From Solanum dulcamara (Eukaryota > Streptophyta > Magnoliopsida > Solanales > Solanaceae): 64,000 nt of DNA. The position numbers and the translations under genes are program-made. The notes beneath the pieces are model-generated. The model was not told where the DNA came from and searched no databases. It worked only from the letters and a program-made list of their open reading frames with translations. The DNA lies in the NCBI RefSeq assembly GCF_947179165.1, contig NC_077242.1, positions 21,952,597 through 22,016,596 on the forward strand, read 5' to 3'. The stretch's first letter is position 1. Every line of letters starts with the position of its first letter. Below are positions 46,477 to 58,589 of this stretch, in pieces.

Positions 46477-48050
46477 TAAACTGCTATGAATCATAATATA
46501 ATCAAACCAAAAATAGACCATCTTTTAAAAACCACAGAAATATCAAATGGTATGTACAATAATCAAATCACAAAAATAAACTGTTTAAATCATAATATAG
46601 TCAAACCAATATATAACTTAACTTTATGAAAGCAAAAAATATCAATAACTATTTTTGAAAAATCAAATTTAAAAATAGATCAGGTTGTATACTAAAAGAA
46701 GAAAAAAAATAATAAGACCGCCAACAACTCAAACCAAATGGCAAAAACAAAAAAGCACAAATATATACCAAATTAGTAACCAAAATTTTATACCAACTTA
46801 CACAACAAAAAATCAATATGTATAATCATAACTTAAATAATTTATTAAAACAAATCAGGTTGTATATCAAAAGAAGAATTTTTTTTTGTACAAACTCAAA
46901 TGTCAAAACCTTTATGTCTATCAATAACTTAACAATTTGATACAACCAATAAATGCAGTACATTGAAATGTAACAAATATTTTATACTAACTAGGGGTGT
47001 ACATGGACCAGATTGGTTCAGATTTTTTACAAACCAAACTAAATTATTTGTGTCGGGTTATTAAATCTATAAACCAAACCAAACCAATAAAAGTCGAATT
47101 TTTCGATATCAATTTTTCTCGGATTTTTCGGGGTTTTTTGGGTTTTTCGGGTTTCTCGGTTTTTTCGGGTTTTTTCGGATTTCTCGGGTTTTTCATAGTA
47201 TCTAATAAAAAGCACAGAGCAGTGCTTCTTAAAAAGAGTTCTAGTACAAAATATAAACATATAAGATGGAGGCAGAACACTGTTTAAAGTTTTAACTTTA
47301 TAATATAACTTTATAAGATGAGCTTTTTTTGTATATTATTTAGATGTGCTTCTCAAGTCCAAATCTAAATGTAAGAAAGAAAACAAAAATTATGAAATTT
47401 TTTTAAAAAATATTTATAAATTATATTTTAATAAATATTTTTATGTATAACATAATTTAAAAGTAGTATATCTATAATCGGGTCGGTTTGGGTTCGGTTT
47501 GACTTTTTTTAGTTAAAACCAAAACAATCCTATAATGGTCGGGTTTTTTTCCAAACACCAAACCAAGTCAAACCAAACCACTAGTCGGGTTTTTTTTCCG
47601 GTTTGGTTCGGTTTTTCGGTTTGGTGCGGTTTATCGGTTTGCCCTGTACAACCCTAATACTAACTTAAACAGCAAGAGTCCAAATTGTATATTGACAATT
47701 CAGAATAAAAAAATATGTTATATACCAAAATAAGCACAAAAAATTAGTAACAAAATTTTTATACAAACTTACATCGCAAATCAAAACTACCAACAGCTCA
47801 ACCAAATGACATAAACAAAAAAACACATATATACAAAATTAGTAACCAAAGTTTTTATACTAACTTACACAGCAAAACACCAATATGAATATCCACAACT
47901 TAATCTGTAAAGTAGCAAATACACTATATAACTTAACTTTATGAAAACAAAAAATACCAATGTATCAACACCTATTTTTGAAAATCAAATTTAGTGAAAA
48001 AATAAAATCTGAGAAAGATGAAAACTTCAATAACTCAACAATGGAGAATT
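46477..48050. repeat. locally duplicated AT-rich block interrupted by a hAT MITE
   Basis: Phrases such as 'aattagtaaccaaa' plus 'ttttatac.aacttacac' recur at about 46770, 47740 and 47840. 'cttaactttatgaaa.caaaaaat' recurs at 46617 and 47935. This shows two to three diverged copies of a block of several hundred bases. No coding function is seen. Confidence 0.6.
46992..47656. mobile_element. hAT-type MITE with 8-bp TSD, 665 bp
   Basis: Ends TAGGGGTGTACA and (complement of the right end) TAGGGTTGTACA. The flanks are the perfect 8-bp duplication ATACTAAC (46984-46991 and 47657-47664), the length typical of hAT transposition. The interior shows the repetitive 'aaccaaaccaaacc' and 'ggtttttcgggtttctcgg' blocks near both ends. 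The frames here (for example the Gly-Phe-rich one at 46997) are repeat artefacts. Confidence 0.92.
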
Positions 48051-48586
48051 TATATATTTCACTTAGAAACTACATAAGCAATTTGTAAAAAGAGAGAAAT
48101 CAACAATGTAGAAATCAACTTTTTCACTTTGGAATTAATACCTGTAAAGAGCGAGAGAGAGATTTCTTTATAAATGTAAAAGATATGATTAGATGGAGGT
48201 AAATACGGCAACATTAATTGTAGTGGGTAGAGAGAGAAAAATATCAAAGTAAAAAATTTGATTGAGGAATACATTTATAGGCTGATATTATTATATATAC
48301 AATTAAAGAGAGAGAAACGTGCAAAAATGAATTTCTGATTGGAAAGCCAAGAAGACAATAATTATCAATTCCTTAAAAATCGGGACATAATCAATAAATA
48401 AGGAACAAAAAAGGCTCATAATAAAATATATAAATAAAATCTGAAAAAAATTAATTTATTGTTATATATGTAATTAAAAACTTAATTTTGTATATAAAAG
48501 GAAGTATATGTATATGTTGTTAATATGTATCTTAAATTGAATATTCTTGTAATTTTTCCATATATTTATCACACACTTTAATACAC
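48051..48586. other. intergenic AT-rich DNA
   Basis: No gene recognised. Confidence 0.3.
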
Positions 48587-48589
48587 TTA

Positions 48590-49693
48590 GGGGTCGTTTA
48601 GTTGCTGGTTAGAGTAATGCAGGTATTGGTAATACATGTATTAGTTATGTAGGTATTAGTAATGCAGGGTTTATTTATGCATGGTTTAGTTATGCAGGAT
48701 TAAGCTATGCAGAGTTTAATAATTTTTTTGGGTGTTAGTTTGTTATGTTAAAAATTAATAAACATTCTATTGAGATTAGAACGAGTAGTAACTACTTACT
48801 AGATTAAGTTAATTAATTACCAGATTTAAGTTAATTACCAAATTAGAACAAGTAGTAATTAATTACCAGATTTAAATATTGTTTAATGCAAGACCATACT
48901 GAAAACATGGATATAAAATACATCAGTTACAAAGTAATATCAAAACTAGTCTAATTGAGATACTACGAATAATATATTCCCAAAGACTGGATCTTCCCTC
49001 ATCTTTTGTTAATATTTAATATAGTACGAGACTTAAGAAAGTGTTTGGTGCTAGTTTTATGTTGTTCTTTTACTGTCTAAATTACTGAATTGGAAAGAAT
49101 TTACACTATGCATGCAAATTTTGGCAAATTACATTCTTATTTTTGTTGTTTTCTCAAAAGTAATCAATCTGATTAAATAAGCAAATTGAGATTTGAGAAG
49201 CAACTTTTGGTACTATAACAAAGTTTTAATTCCCTTCAACACTCTATTTTGTTCCTTAATGGAGTAAAAAGTTAATTACCAGATTAAGCTTGTTGCAAAG
49301 GCGAACTCAATGGAGAGGTCGGAGAACCGGTAAGAGAGGTCGTAAAGACGGCGGGGAAGTAGAAAGAAGTACAATGGAGGTGGAAGTGAGAGATTTCATC
49401 CCCGTAGTTAAGAGAACGGTGACGGCAACATCTTCATCGTCAATTTATATTTTTATTCAGGTATTAGTTATTCATGTATAATTTATTCCATCTTCTACCC
49501 TCATAACATGGTACATAGATTGACTCATAACTTATACATGCATTAGTTATGTGATTTTCTGATTTTCTAACCAAACATAGTATTATGTGTGTTGAATTTT
49601 ATATCTTACACAAAAATACTACCAAACATGGTAAAACTTATGCAATATTTTATACATGAATAACTCAATCCTTATCAGTAACCAAACGGCCCC
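48590..49693. mobile_element. Tourist/PIF-Harbinger-like non-autonomous element, 1104 bp
   Basis: Left end GGGGTCGTTTAGTTGCTGG and complement of the right end (GGGGCCGTTTGGTTACTGA) are inverted repeats. The flanks are TTA (48587-48589 and 49694-49696). The outer arms repeat 'ggtattagtaatgcagg' words. The middle includes a GA-rich stretch (49303-49400) that opens an Arg-rich frame with no domain, perhaps a captured piece. Confidence 0.8.
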
Positions 49694-49696
49694 TTA

Positions 49697-50457
49697 TTAT
49701 ACATTATGCCAATTTCTTAGCGAACAAGCATAATATATTTTAAAACACTTATAATACATTTATATTGCATTCATAATTCACTTTTATTACATGATAAATA
49801 TATCATAATATTGCTATGTATTGCTAAATATGGTAATAAATAAAAAGTATCACTAAAATTAATAATTATTTATTAGTGTTCACCCAGGTAATTTTTCCTT
49901 TATTTTCTCACTACTTTTCTTGTTAAATTTATTATATATGCCCCAAATTATTTTTAAAGATACAAAATTAAATTATAATATAGCAGCAAAAAAATTATTT
50001 TAAATTACAATATAGCAACAAAAAAATAGTTTTAAATTTTTTTCTTACTTTTTTCCCTTTTTTCCATTCACCCTTTTTTTTATTTCTTTAATTTTTGCAC
50101 CAAAGAATGAAAGAAAATAAAATAAAATAAGAATTATGAACTCAAATAATGATTACCATAATATATTTAGTGTAATTTCATAAGTAAGGCTTGAAAGGAT
50201 AGATTGAACATAGATCTTATTATTATCACATGGAGGTCGAGAGGTTGTTTAACAAAGATCCTCGGATCAAGAGCAACAAATCGAAAAAAGAGAATATGTC
50301 ACTGAAAAAAATATGTCAAAAAGAGCAATACAAAACATTTGGAGAATTGAAACAATAATAAGAACAAAAACAAAATAATGCGATAACTGATAAAAAAATT
50401 GCAAGTATAGATTGATACTACAATAAACACAGTGTGTCCAGGCTTCCACCAAATCTA
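49697..50457. other. AT-rich intergenic DNA
   Basis: No gene recognised. The direct repeat 'aaattacaatatagcaacaaaaaaa' occurs twice near 49975-50025. Confidence 0.3.
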
Positions 50458-51995
50458 ATATCACGATCCAAATCAGGTCATAAGTGGCACTCACACTAAT
50501 CCTCTAGTGGAAGAACCAATACTGTACCCCAACTAAGCAATACTAAATAAACACAGACATTGAAGATGGGAAAACATGCTTAATTACTAGTTTTAAACTG
50601 AGTTCCCATAAACTCAGGAAAATTAAACAAACAATCATAAATAATCATGTGAAAGTTAACCCCCAGAACCTGAAATTCATTGTAACAATACTCTACTAAA
50701 GGTCTAGAGTAAGGGGATGCAACTCCGAAAAACAATAATGTTAAACAAAGTCTGAAAAGGTCTAAGTCTGAAGGAATTGGACTAAGATCCTAGATGAATA
50801 CACGACAACCTTAAAGAGTTGGCTCACCTTTGAATTTGATAAGTCACCGATCTCCTAGATGAGGTTTGTTAGTAGCCACCTGAAGATGCCATATACTCAA
50901 CAAAGAGAGAGCAAGTGCAATAGTAGTATACACAATCAACAATGTATTGGTAGGATCATGCGACCAGTCCAGTAAGTGAAATATATACAAGTAACCACAA
51001 CTTAGTAAAACAAATATATATATAAACACATTACCAATTATCCTTACATGAGGAATATACAGTTTCACGATGTCAATCTCAAATAAAACAGTCAACAATG
51101 GTCCTCTCATGGAACCCAAACCCAAACTGTTAGTATGTCGGTGTGACACCCATTTCGATAGTTAGTGTGTCGATGTGACACCCGATTCAATATGTACTAG
51201 CGTGGTATCCGCTCCAATATATGTCGGCACAACACCCGATTCAATATGTACTGATGCGGTATCCAATTCAATATATTTCGGCGTGACACTCGATCCAACA
51301 ATCACAATCCACAATGAATAATTTACACACTTGCACAACTAAGTAACTAGATTATTGCATGCAATTGGTCACAATAATCATTACATTAAGTTCATTCCAT
51401 CTTTTCCAATTTACATACATGCATGCTATGTTACTAGTGCAGTTAACAGACACATATACTAGATAGAAAAATAAACCATCACGTACCTCAAAAACAAGCC
51501 TGAATGCTCTTACAAAACTTGAGTTTTTCCTTTTCGGAGTCTCTTGTCTTGTTCATAGTCTAAATAATTAAAGAAAATTTTTTTTAATGAACAATGACCT
51601 AATTTATCTAAATTATATTAAAATACTAATCCTTGGCCAAGTTCATGATCCTATCACCCAACTAGGGTTTTTCCCACCATTAATTTCAGCAAAAGCCTTC
51701 CCAATATTATTTTCTATATGTTCTAATTACTAAGAATTGAATTATATGTTAGAGGAATGAATTACTTACTTTTACCGAAGAGATTGGTGGAAAACAGGAA
51801 AGAAACTGTCATAGGTCATCCCTTAGCTCTCAAAAATAAAATTGCAGAAATAATTCCATTTTTGGAACTTTTACCTATTTAAATCACAACTGGCCCGCCA
51901 TAGCAGGACCACCCCACCATAGTGAGAATAATCTCATCGTGGCGTGTTAGATTCATAATTTGAGTCCTAAATCCCTATTTCGCAATACACCCTCA
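50458..51995 (-). mobile_element. LTR fragment, minus orientation
   Basis: Starts TATCACGATCCAAATCAGG (TG mutated to TA) and continues with 'agtggcactcacacta', as in the complement of the LTR at 44430-46471. It contains the 33-bp word array in complementary form (about 51134-51300). A minus-strand TTTAAATA motif lies near 51876, next to a GC-rich word block ('cccgccatagcagg', 'ccaccatagtgag') at 51892-51945. The far end is lost at the inverted repeat 52002-52168. It may be the 3' LTR of the minus-strand gypsy element to its right. Confidence 0.65.
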
Positions 51996-52001
51996 ATTCT
52001 T

Positions 52002-52168
52002 GACGTTTTAAAATAATTTTTTCACGCTAAGATCAATTACGTGAGTTTAAATTTGGGCGAGTCGATTGGATCTGGTCCTATCCGACCCAACCCCGGAACT
52101 TAGAACGGCCGACCTGTTGTAGAACTCACGTAATTGATCTTGGCGTGAAAAAATTATTTTGAAACGTC
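52002..52168. repeat. 46-bp inverted repeat hairpin
   Basis: 52002-52047 and 52123-52168 are inverted copies with 3 mismatches (GACGTTTTAAAATAATT... against GACGTTTCAAAATAATT... on the complement), separated by a 75-bp GC-richer loop. Directly after it, 'attcattgtggattgtgatt' (52169-52190) is the complement of sequence at about 51301-51320, suggesting a local inversion or fold-back event. Confidence 0.85.
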
Positions 52169-52330
52169 ATTCATTGTGGATTGTGATTATGATTGTGATT
52201 GTTAGAACTCAAATAATCAAACTCATAATTTAAACCCCCATCCAATATCGGATAACCCCAGACCGCACCTAACTCTATTTTCATCCAAGTCTGGCCTAGG
52301 CTCAAAATTTTCAAGTTACTACTCAGAAGT

Positions 52331-52448
52331 TTTTTGGCCCAAATTCCTTCCCCAAATCATGCATCGGGTAGTTTCTCTCATGAAACTTCAACTGCCGTGA
52401 GGCATACGCTATGACATTCTTATTCTACATCAACACAACACCTAAGAG
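52331..52448 (-). pseudogene. Ty3/gypsy RNase H, downstream piece
   Basis: The minus strand reads LGVVLM*NKNVIAYASRQLK followed by FHERNYPMHDLG, the RNase H segment of a gypsy polyprotein, with one stop. It continues the protein interrupted at 61891 (YYDAS). The Athila-like element 52449-61890 lies exactly between the two pieces. Downstream of the RNase H piece no integrase was found, so the 3' part of this element is missing. Confidence 0.85.
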
Positions 52449-52935
52449 TGATAATGCTCAATTATACCTCTCGAAAGAAATATAGACGATCGTTAGCAGT
52501 ATATTTTATTCAACTAAGAGTCGGGGTCGATCCCACATGGAATAGGCTGAAACAATTATATTAGCTATCACTTATTTAGTTGTAGCTGCTACTTCCCAAA
52601 AATAAAAATGCATAAAGTAAATGTGGGATTTTTGATTTTGTTTTAAAGAACAAATAATAATGTAACGACAAGTAAACAATACTTAAGGTGTAAGCAGTAT
52701 GAAAACTAGACTAGGGTTATGATACCCATGATATATAACTTAATAGACGACTCGTATTTATGATATCGATTCAATGTATTGCATGCAAAATATAGCGTGT
52801 TAGGTAACATGTAATTAGCCTCCCGGTCCTTCCTAGACGTATCTTATTCATCTCCTCCTGGTCTTAGAATGTATATTTTACTAACCTTCGCCCTGAAACT
52901 CAGAGTACTATCTCCTCCTAGTCTCAAGTAACTGA

Positions 52936-53380
52936 CGCTTTGTTTAGATGGTTGTTACGTACTATTTCATGATGTATCATATTATATTTTATTGTGTTGT
53001 ATTATATTATACTGTTGTATTTTAATGAATATAGTGTTTGTATATATTGTATCGTTCTCCGTCATTACATAATGCCATACATGCATGATTTGAATGATAA
53101 CCATACAAGAAAAGTAGGATACGGGGTAAAGCTTTTATGAAATATAGGATAAAAGATGAAATACAATTATTAAATAAAAAATAAAGATAAAACGAGAAGA
53201 AAATATTAAGGTAACGACGCGATCACACTAAATCGATCATTACATACAATTGATCTTTTTGTCGTTTCCTAATGATGGATTTAAACGATATGAAATAATA
53301 TAATTAAAGTAACAATAAAAACAAATACTGTATTTAAACAAAAAATACAATAAAATGGGTAACAACCATCCAAACAAGGT
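52936..53380. mobile_element. Tourist-like MITE, 445 bp, inside the 3' LTR
   Basis: Left end CGCTTTGTTTAGATGGTTG and complement of the right end (CACCTTGTTTGGATGGTTG) form inverted repeats. The flanks are TGA (52933-52935) and TTA (53381-53383), where the uninterrupted sister LTR has TTA. Comparison with 60189-61890 shows a clean empty site. Confidence 0.88.
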
Positions 53381-53925
53381 GTTAGACGAAGTTTTATCCC
53401 TTCTTCCAAAGCCAGACTCTCTGAATTTTTGTTGTGATAATCTTTTCCTAACCACTAGCTACCTCCTTCCCGGGAAAGCAATAAATACAAATAATTTTTC
53501 AATGCGTGCACTCACTAAGAAAGACTTTTGAATGAAGAAATCACAATACATGCAAAAATAAATTACAAATATCAATCCTACGTTTGCCTATCTAGTTATG
53601 TCATCATGGTTCCCACAACCCTAGTTGTGGGATTAACTATGCATAATTATAAGTAAATCAAAAATAATTTATGTATAACTCATGAAACAATACTTACAAA
53701 GATGTAGAAAATCAACAAAAGAACCAAACAATCTAAACATGCAATCAAAACTTGATTCAAATCTTCCAAACTAGCCAAGAAACACAAGTTGTCGTGTGTG
53801 TTGTTGTGTTACTGTCCAGCAACTTTTGATCAAGGAATCAAAGCTCTAAAATATATGTCAGGTCATGTTATATAGCCTTAATATGATAGGAAAAGCGTAC
53901 CCTAAAAATATAACAAAGGTGGATA

Positions 53926-53935
53926 TTTATAGAAG
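53926..53935 (-). promoter_or_regulatory. TATA-like box of the Athila-like LTR
   Basis: CTATAAATATCC on the minus strand, conserved as CTATAAATACCC in the sister LTR near 61207-61217. The conservation in both LTRs supports a promoter role. Confidence 0.5.
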
Positions 53936-54083
53936 TCTAAAACTACTCATAAATAAACTAGAAAAACATAGTTTGATGGGCTTCCGATTGCCTCTGGACG
54001 GGCACCACCATAGCCAGTGGTGAGCACCATGGCTCATGGTGGTGCATTGTGTTCCTTGCCTTGGATTTTAGTGGTAGGCCACC

Positions 54084-56312
54084 TGTCACGCTCGGGGAGG
54101 GTACCCTAGGCATGACCAACACTTAAAGACCATTACTGGTCTCCAAGCGAACCACTTGGTCTGATCACACATTCAATCACTCAGCGAAAGACTCAACATC
54201 AATTTAAAAGACATTCAAGTGGTCTAACCAAATCAACATTTTAAGAAGAAGAATGTATTTAAAACAAATATCAATCAACTCCATATCATAAGGATAGTTT
54301 TGGAAACCAAAACATCTACTCGACACTATCATCTATTTGTCTATGAAGCCTCTAATACTATTCAGAAGAAACCAATGACAAGTCCATAGCTCCCCAAAAA
54401 GAAATATTTCAAAGAAAAGATAACTAATCCAGAGTGCCTCTGGATACCAGGAGGACTTACCAACTCTGAGAGTAGAAGTGATCGCCAACGGTGCGCCTGT
54501 TGAGATCTCTAAAACTTTATCTGCATCATGAAATAATGCAGGCCTAATGGCGTCAGTACGTAAAATGTATGAGTATGTAAAATGGAAGAAAGGAGAAACA
54601 GTCAAAAAATACTTATGTTAAGCTCATCAATCAACTCAAAGGATATGCAAAAATTTAGAATTTAGCAAATATTTCTCAAATCGACTCAATCATCTACAAT
54701 ATCAATCTAACAATTCTATCATGCAAGATCACATCCTAATGGAGAGTTTTTTCTAATCGACAACCATTACCTATGATCCGGTGATGTACAACTAAGTGGT
54801 GTCATTGTCACACCCATCCAATACCTTGCCATAGTAAAGGACAAATCACTATCATTTGATCCATAATCAATCAAGTCCATCATTTTGGGACTTAAGATGT
54901 TTAATCCTCCATCCTACATTGGGGATGTAGTTCATGGGAATTGATTTATAACTATACTCTTACCCAATTTTGTGCTCAATACTCCTCTCAAGACTCAATA
55001 TTCTAATAATACTCAAATTATTCAGTTTATACAAATCAATCCATCTAGTCATATTGGACTCTAATCAACTCAATCATCACTTCTTTCAATTAGACACTCT
55101 TTTCAAGACTCATTCATGACTCATCAGAACTCCAATCAACAATCATTTAGACTTCTACTATCCAACTCAAGTTCGACTCATGCTCATTCAACATTCACCA
55201 ATAAAACTTTTAGACTTAATCATTGTGTAATACATTGAAAGTTAATACTCAAATAGAGTTCATGTAGGGAGAAATATAATCATTCATTTTAAGTGTTTAA
55301 TTCATGAAAACTATCAATTATGCAAATTTATGCAAAAATATACTAGAATTTAAAGAGATCTTTCAAAGATTCATTCGTAGGAGACCTATATCACTTATTA
55401 CTCAACTAATCATATACTTAGGGGCACATGGAAGAATTTAAACCATGATTTAGTTAGCCTTAAATACCCGGACTCGAAGAACAATCAAGAGTTCGAAGAC
55501 CTCACTTGAAGAACTTGAACCCTAGCCTTTCTCCTTTTCTCAAATCCTTTCTCTCAAATAATCAAAGTGTTAATGAGAGGGTTATGCATTTAAGGTACTA
55601 TTAAGGGACTTAATTTAGTCCTAAAACTTCAGGGTTTTAGTCTAAGAGGGGTGGGAAAATACCAATTTATCCTCATTAAAATCCTAAAGTTTGACGCTTA
55701 CGAGTCCTTATTATGACTCGTAGAAACATCTACGGGTCGTCATCTTCAATCGTGGAATTGGAATGGAAAATGTTGGGGTCTACTACTCATGTCTTCGGGT
55801 TGCGAAAGACTCGACAATTCGTAGACTCAATTCGTCCTATAGGTCCTCAAAAATCAGAGAAAACTAAGTCTTTGAACTTTTCACATGAGTCGTTATTATG
55901 AATCTTAGACTCTTTGATGGGTCATCAACTTGACTCATAAAAGTGACATTCAGGTTATGGAATTTAGCTAAGTGTCAGGTAATTCTATGACTCGTAAAAA
56001 CCTTTACAATCCATCCTGATGACTCGTAGCCAAAGTATTGAGACTTGTGATTTCAGAACTTAAGCAGGGACTCTCTATGACTCATTCTTATGAGTTGTTA
56101 ACAGCCTTATGAGCTGTAAGGTGACTCGTAATTCCTCTTCACACTTGATCAAATTCTTCCTCCCCGGTCCTATCACCATGAGTCCATCCTACAATCCGTA
56201 GAATCTTGTACAAATCATAGGTTGACTAGTAGCAACTGGTACAGTCCACGTTCCTCAACTTTGCGCCATATTCTCAAATTTAGTCAAGGATAAAATAACA
56301 CAGGGTGTTACA
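54084..56312 (-). mobile_element. solo LTR nested in the Athila-like 3' LTR, 2229 bp
   Basis: Starts TGTCACGCTCGGGGAGGG and ends CACAGGGTGTTACA. It is flanked by the perfect duplication CCACC (54079-54083 and 56313-56317). It is absent from the sister LTR, where the host sequence runs through. It belongs to the family of 3373-5782. A block dense in 'gactcgtag/ctacgggtcg' words lies at 55700-56250. Confidence 0.93.
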
Positions 56313-56855
56313 CCACCCCACCAAGGCACAAACCATAGCTAGTGGTGAGTACCATGGCTCGTGGTGGTGATCCTTGGTGTGTGCCTTATCCAAATTCTTG
56401 GCTGCTTTCCTTGATGGCTTGTTCACAACTGGAGGCTTCCCTTCATGGGCAATGGTGTGCACCACAGCCCTTTAAGGGTCTCGTGGTATGAACCTTTGAT
56501 GAAAATATACTGATTTTATCTCCAAACATCCAGTAAAAGGTACTTTATAGCATGGTGAAGTTCATTTCTTGAATTCTCCTTGCAAGTTGTCACAAAACCT
56601 CACCAAGATCAAGTTAATTTAGCACTTCTTGAGTATTTTGATTTCCTTGTGCTCTTTTATCAACACCAAGATACTTTTTTAATCAAACTCACTCACATTT
56701 CCACATAAACCAATCCAAAGATCATCAAATCAAGCGTGCTTCAATTTTCATGAAAACTAAATAAAAATGCATATTAAATTAACAAAATGCACTTGAGAAC
56801 TTACAATAATTCCATGTTTTGGGCGTCGTGAATGTCATATTTTGGCTATGAATCA

Positions 56856-58589
56856 ACACTCTCAACTTAGAATTATTCCTTGTCCTCAAGCAATAGCACA
56901 ACATAAAACCAAATGATGCACAAATACAAACAACTCATAGGAAACGTATAACAACCCTATACATGAACCACATGCCCAACTTCACTTATGCAATGCACTC
57001 ATGCTATTATCAGCTCACAAGGATTATTTCATAATATTGTACTAATTTTAGCTAACCAAGTTAATGCAAATAGTCATATACTAGGAATCAGTAGTCAATC
57101 CTATTTTCGAGAGGGGCAGTTGACAATTGAATCAGATTTTGTAGCTACCAAACAATACAATCACAGTTCCCTCACCACAAAAAAGTCTCTCACACAGTGA
57201 AAAGGATAAATAGAGACTGGAACAAAACTACATGCGCTCTCAAAAGAAGTTCAAATAATACAAAAGAAAAGACAATAGGCTTACCCTTATTTTCAATACT
57301 TCAACTCTTGAATAACCTTTTTAGGATCAACATAGGACTTTTTAGGCTTGTAACGTAGACTCGGGCTTAGGTAGGATACATTTAGGATAAAAGTGACTAC
57401 TTTGACCCTCCAAACGCTAATTTGGCTTAGCTACTAGTTTTCAACCCCCTAGATTCTTGTTGTTCCCTTATTTTCTTACTTTTTCTTCTCGAGAGTTGTC
57501 TTCGCTTTTGTTCAATCATATTCTTTCTTTATGACTTATTTTTGCACTTATTTTCTTTTTGTTTACTTGCAGCCACAACCCATTCTTTTCTTTTCTTCTC
57601 ATCCCTCCATTCTTTTCATACCCTAACTTTTCTGCTTTTCCTTATGGTAGCCACCCTCAACTTAGACTTTTGTCCTGAGTTAAAGTACATAATATCCTAG
57701 GAGGGACCAGGGCCAAGATAAAGGTTTATAAACTGATTCTCCTTATAGTAGCCACCCTCAACTTAGGCTTGTAGGTTAAGTTGAGGTACACATTGTCCTT
57801 GAAGGGACCAGGGCCAAAATTAGGATTCACAATTAAAAAGGGAAGGTGAATTGTGTTTAATCAAAGAAAAGGTCTATAAAAGCTCAAACTTTTGGTACAA
57901 AGGGTACAATTTCATTTGATTGGTTAAATTTAGGCTTTGTGACTCATTATCAACAAAGGCCTATGATCTTGTCCTAATCCAACTATCCAATTATTTCAGT
58001 GAGACTAACTAGGGAAGTTCTAGCTTACAAATGCATCAATCAAACTACACAAATTTAGCTCACACACATGAAATTGATCTTATGCTATTTAGTTTTAATC
58101 AACACAGTCATAACCTGACAAACAAATCACTATATATAGTGTTACAAAGATCCCAGAAAATCAGTTATCGCCTTTGAGATGCAATCAAACAATCATTCAG
58201 AATTATTTGAATATGGCCAATTTTTTCACTTTCACGAGTTACTAATTACTCATATAGGCACTTGTATTCACACAAACAATCTAAACATGACAATATACTA
58301 GATAATATACCTTTAGAAAAAAAAACATGGCAAAAAAAATTCCAAAGGGTTTCAGGATGCCCTACTCCCTATTAAAATTTGTGCATTATCCCCAATGCAA
58401 TTAAAAACTCTAAAGTTTAAAACAAGGGAAGTGATCATACCTACAATGCACTAGGCATCAGTAGTAGGTTACCTGACTACTTAAACTTCATCAAGTATCT
58501 ATATGGATTGCCTCCTATAAAGCTCCTGATTTAGTGTCGCAGCACGACATCCTCAAACTGCATTAATTTTCCATTCTTAGATTTTGAAC
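56856..58589 (-). other. non-coding internal region of the Athila-like element
   Basis: On the minus strand the bases beside the LTR read CTAAGTTGAGAGTGT (56870-56856), the polypurine tract style of Athila elements. The rest is non-coding; pol is absent. A duplication of about 101 bp with 'tagccaccctcaacttag' and 'agggaccagggccaa' lies at 57641-57835. Confidence 0.65.

Larger units (their letters stand above)
52449..56855 (-). repeat. 3' LTR of the Athila-like element, interrupted twice
   Basis: Ends TGATAATGC (left) and GGCTATGAATCA (right). Blocks 52449-52932, 53384-54078 and 56318-56855 align in order with the uninterrupted LTR at 60189-61890. Foreign DNA lies at 52936-53380 and 54084-56312. 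Confidence 0.88.

Noticed and set aside
46997..47287. Gly/Phe-rich frame resembling a structural protein
   Set aside because: Arises from 'ggttttttcgg' simple repeats inside the hAT MITE bounded by the ATACTAAC duplication.
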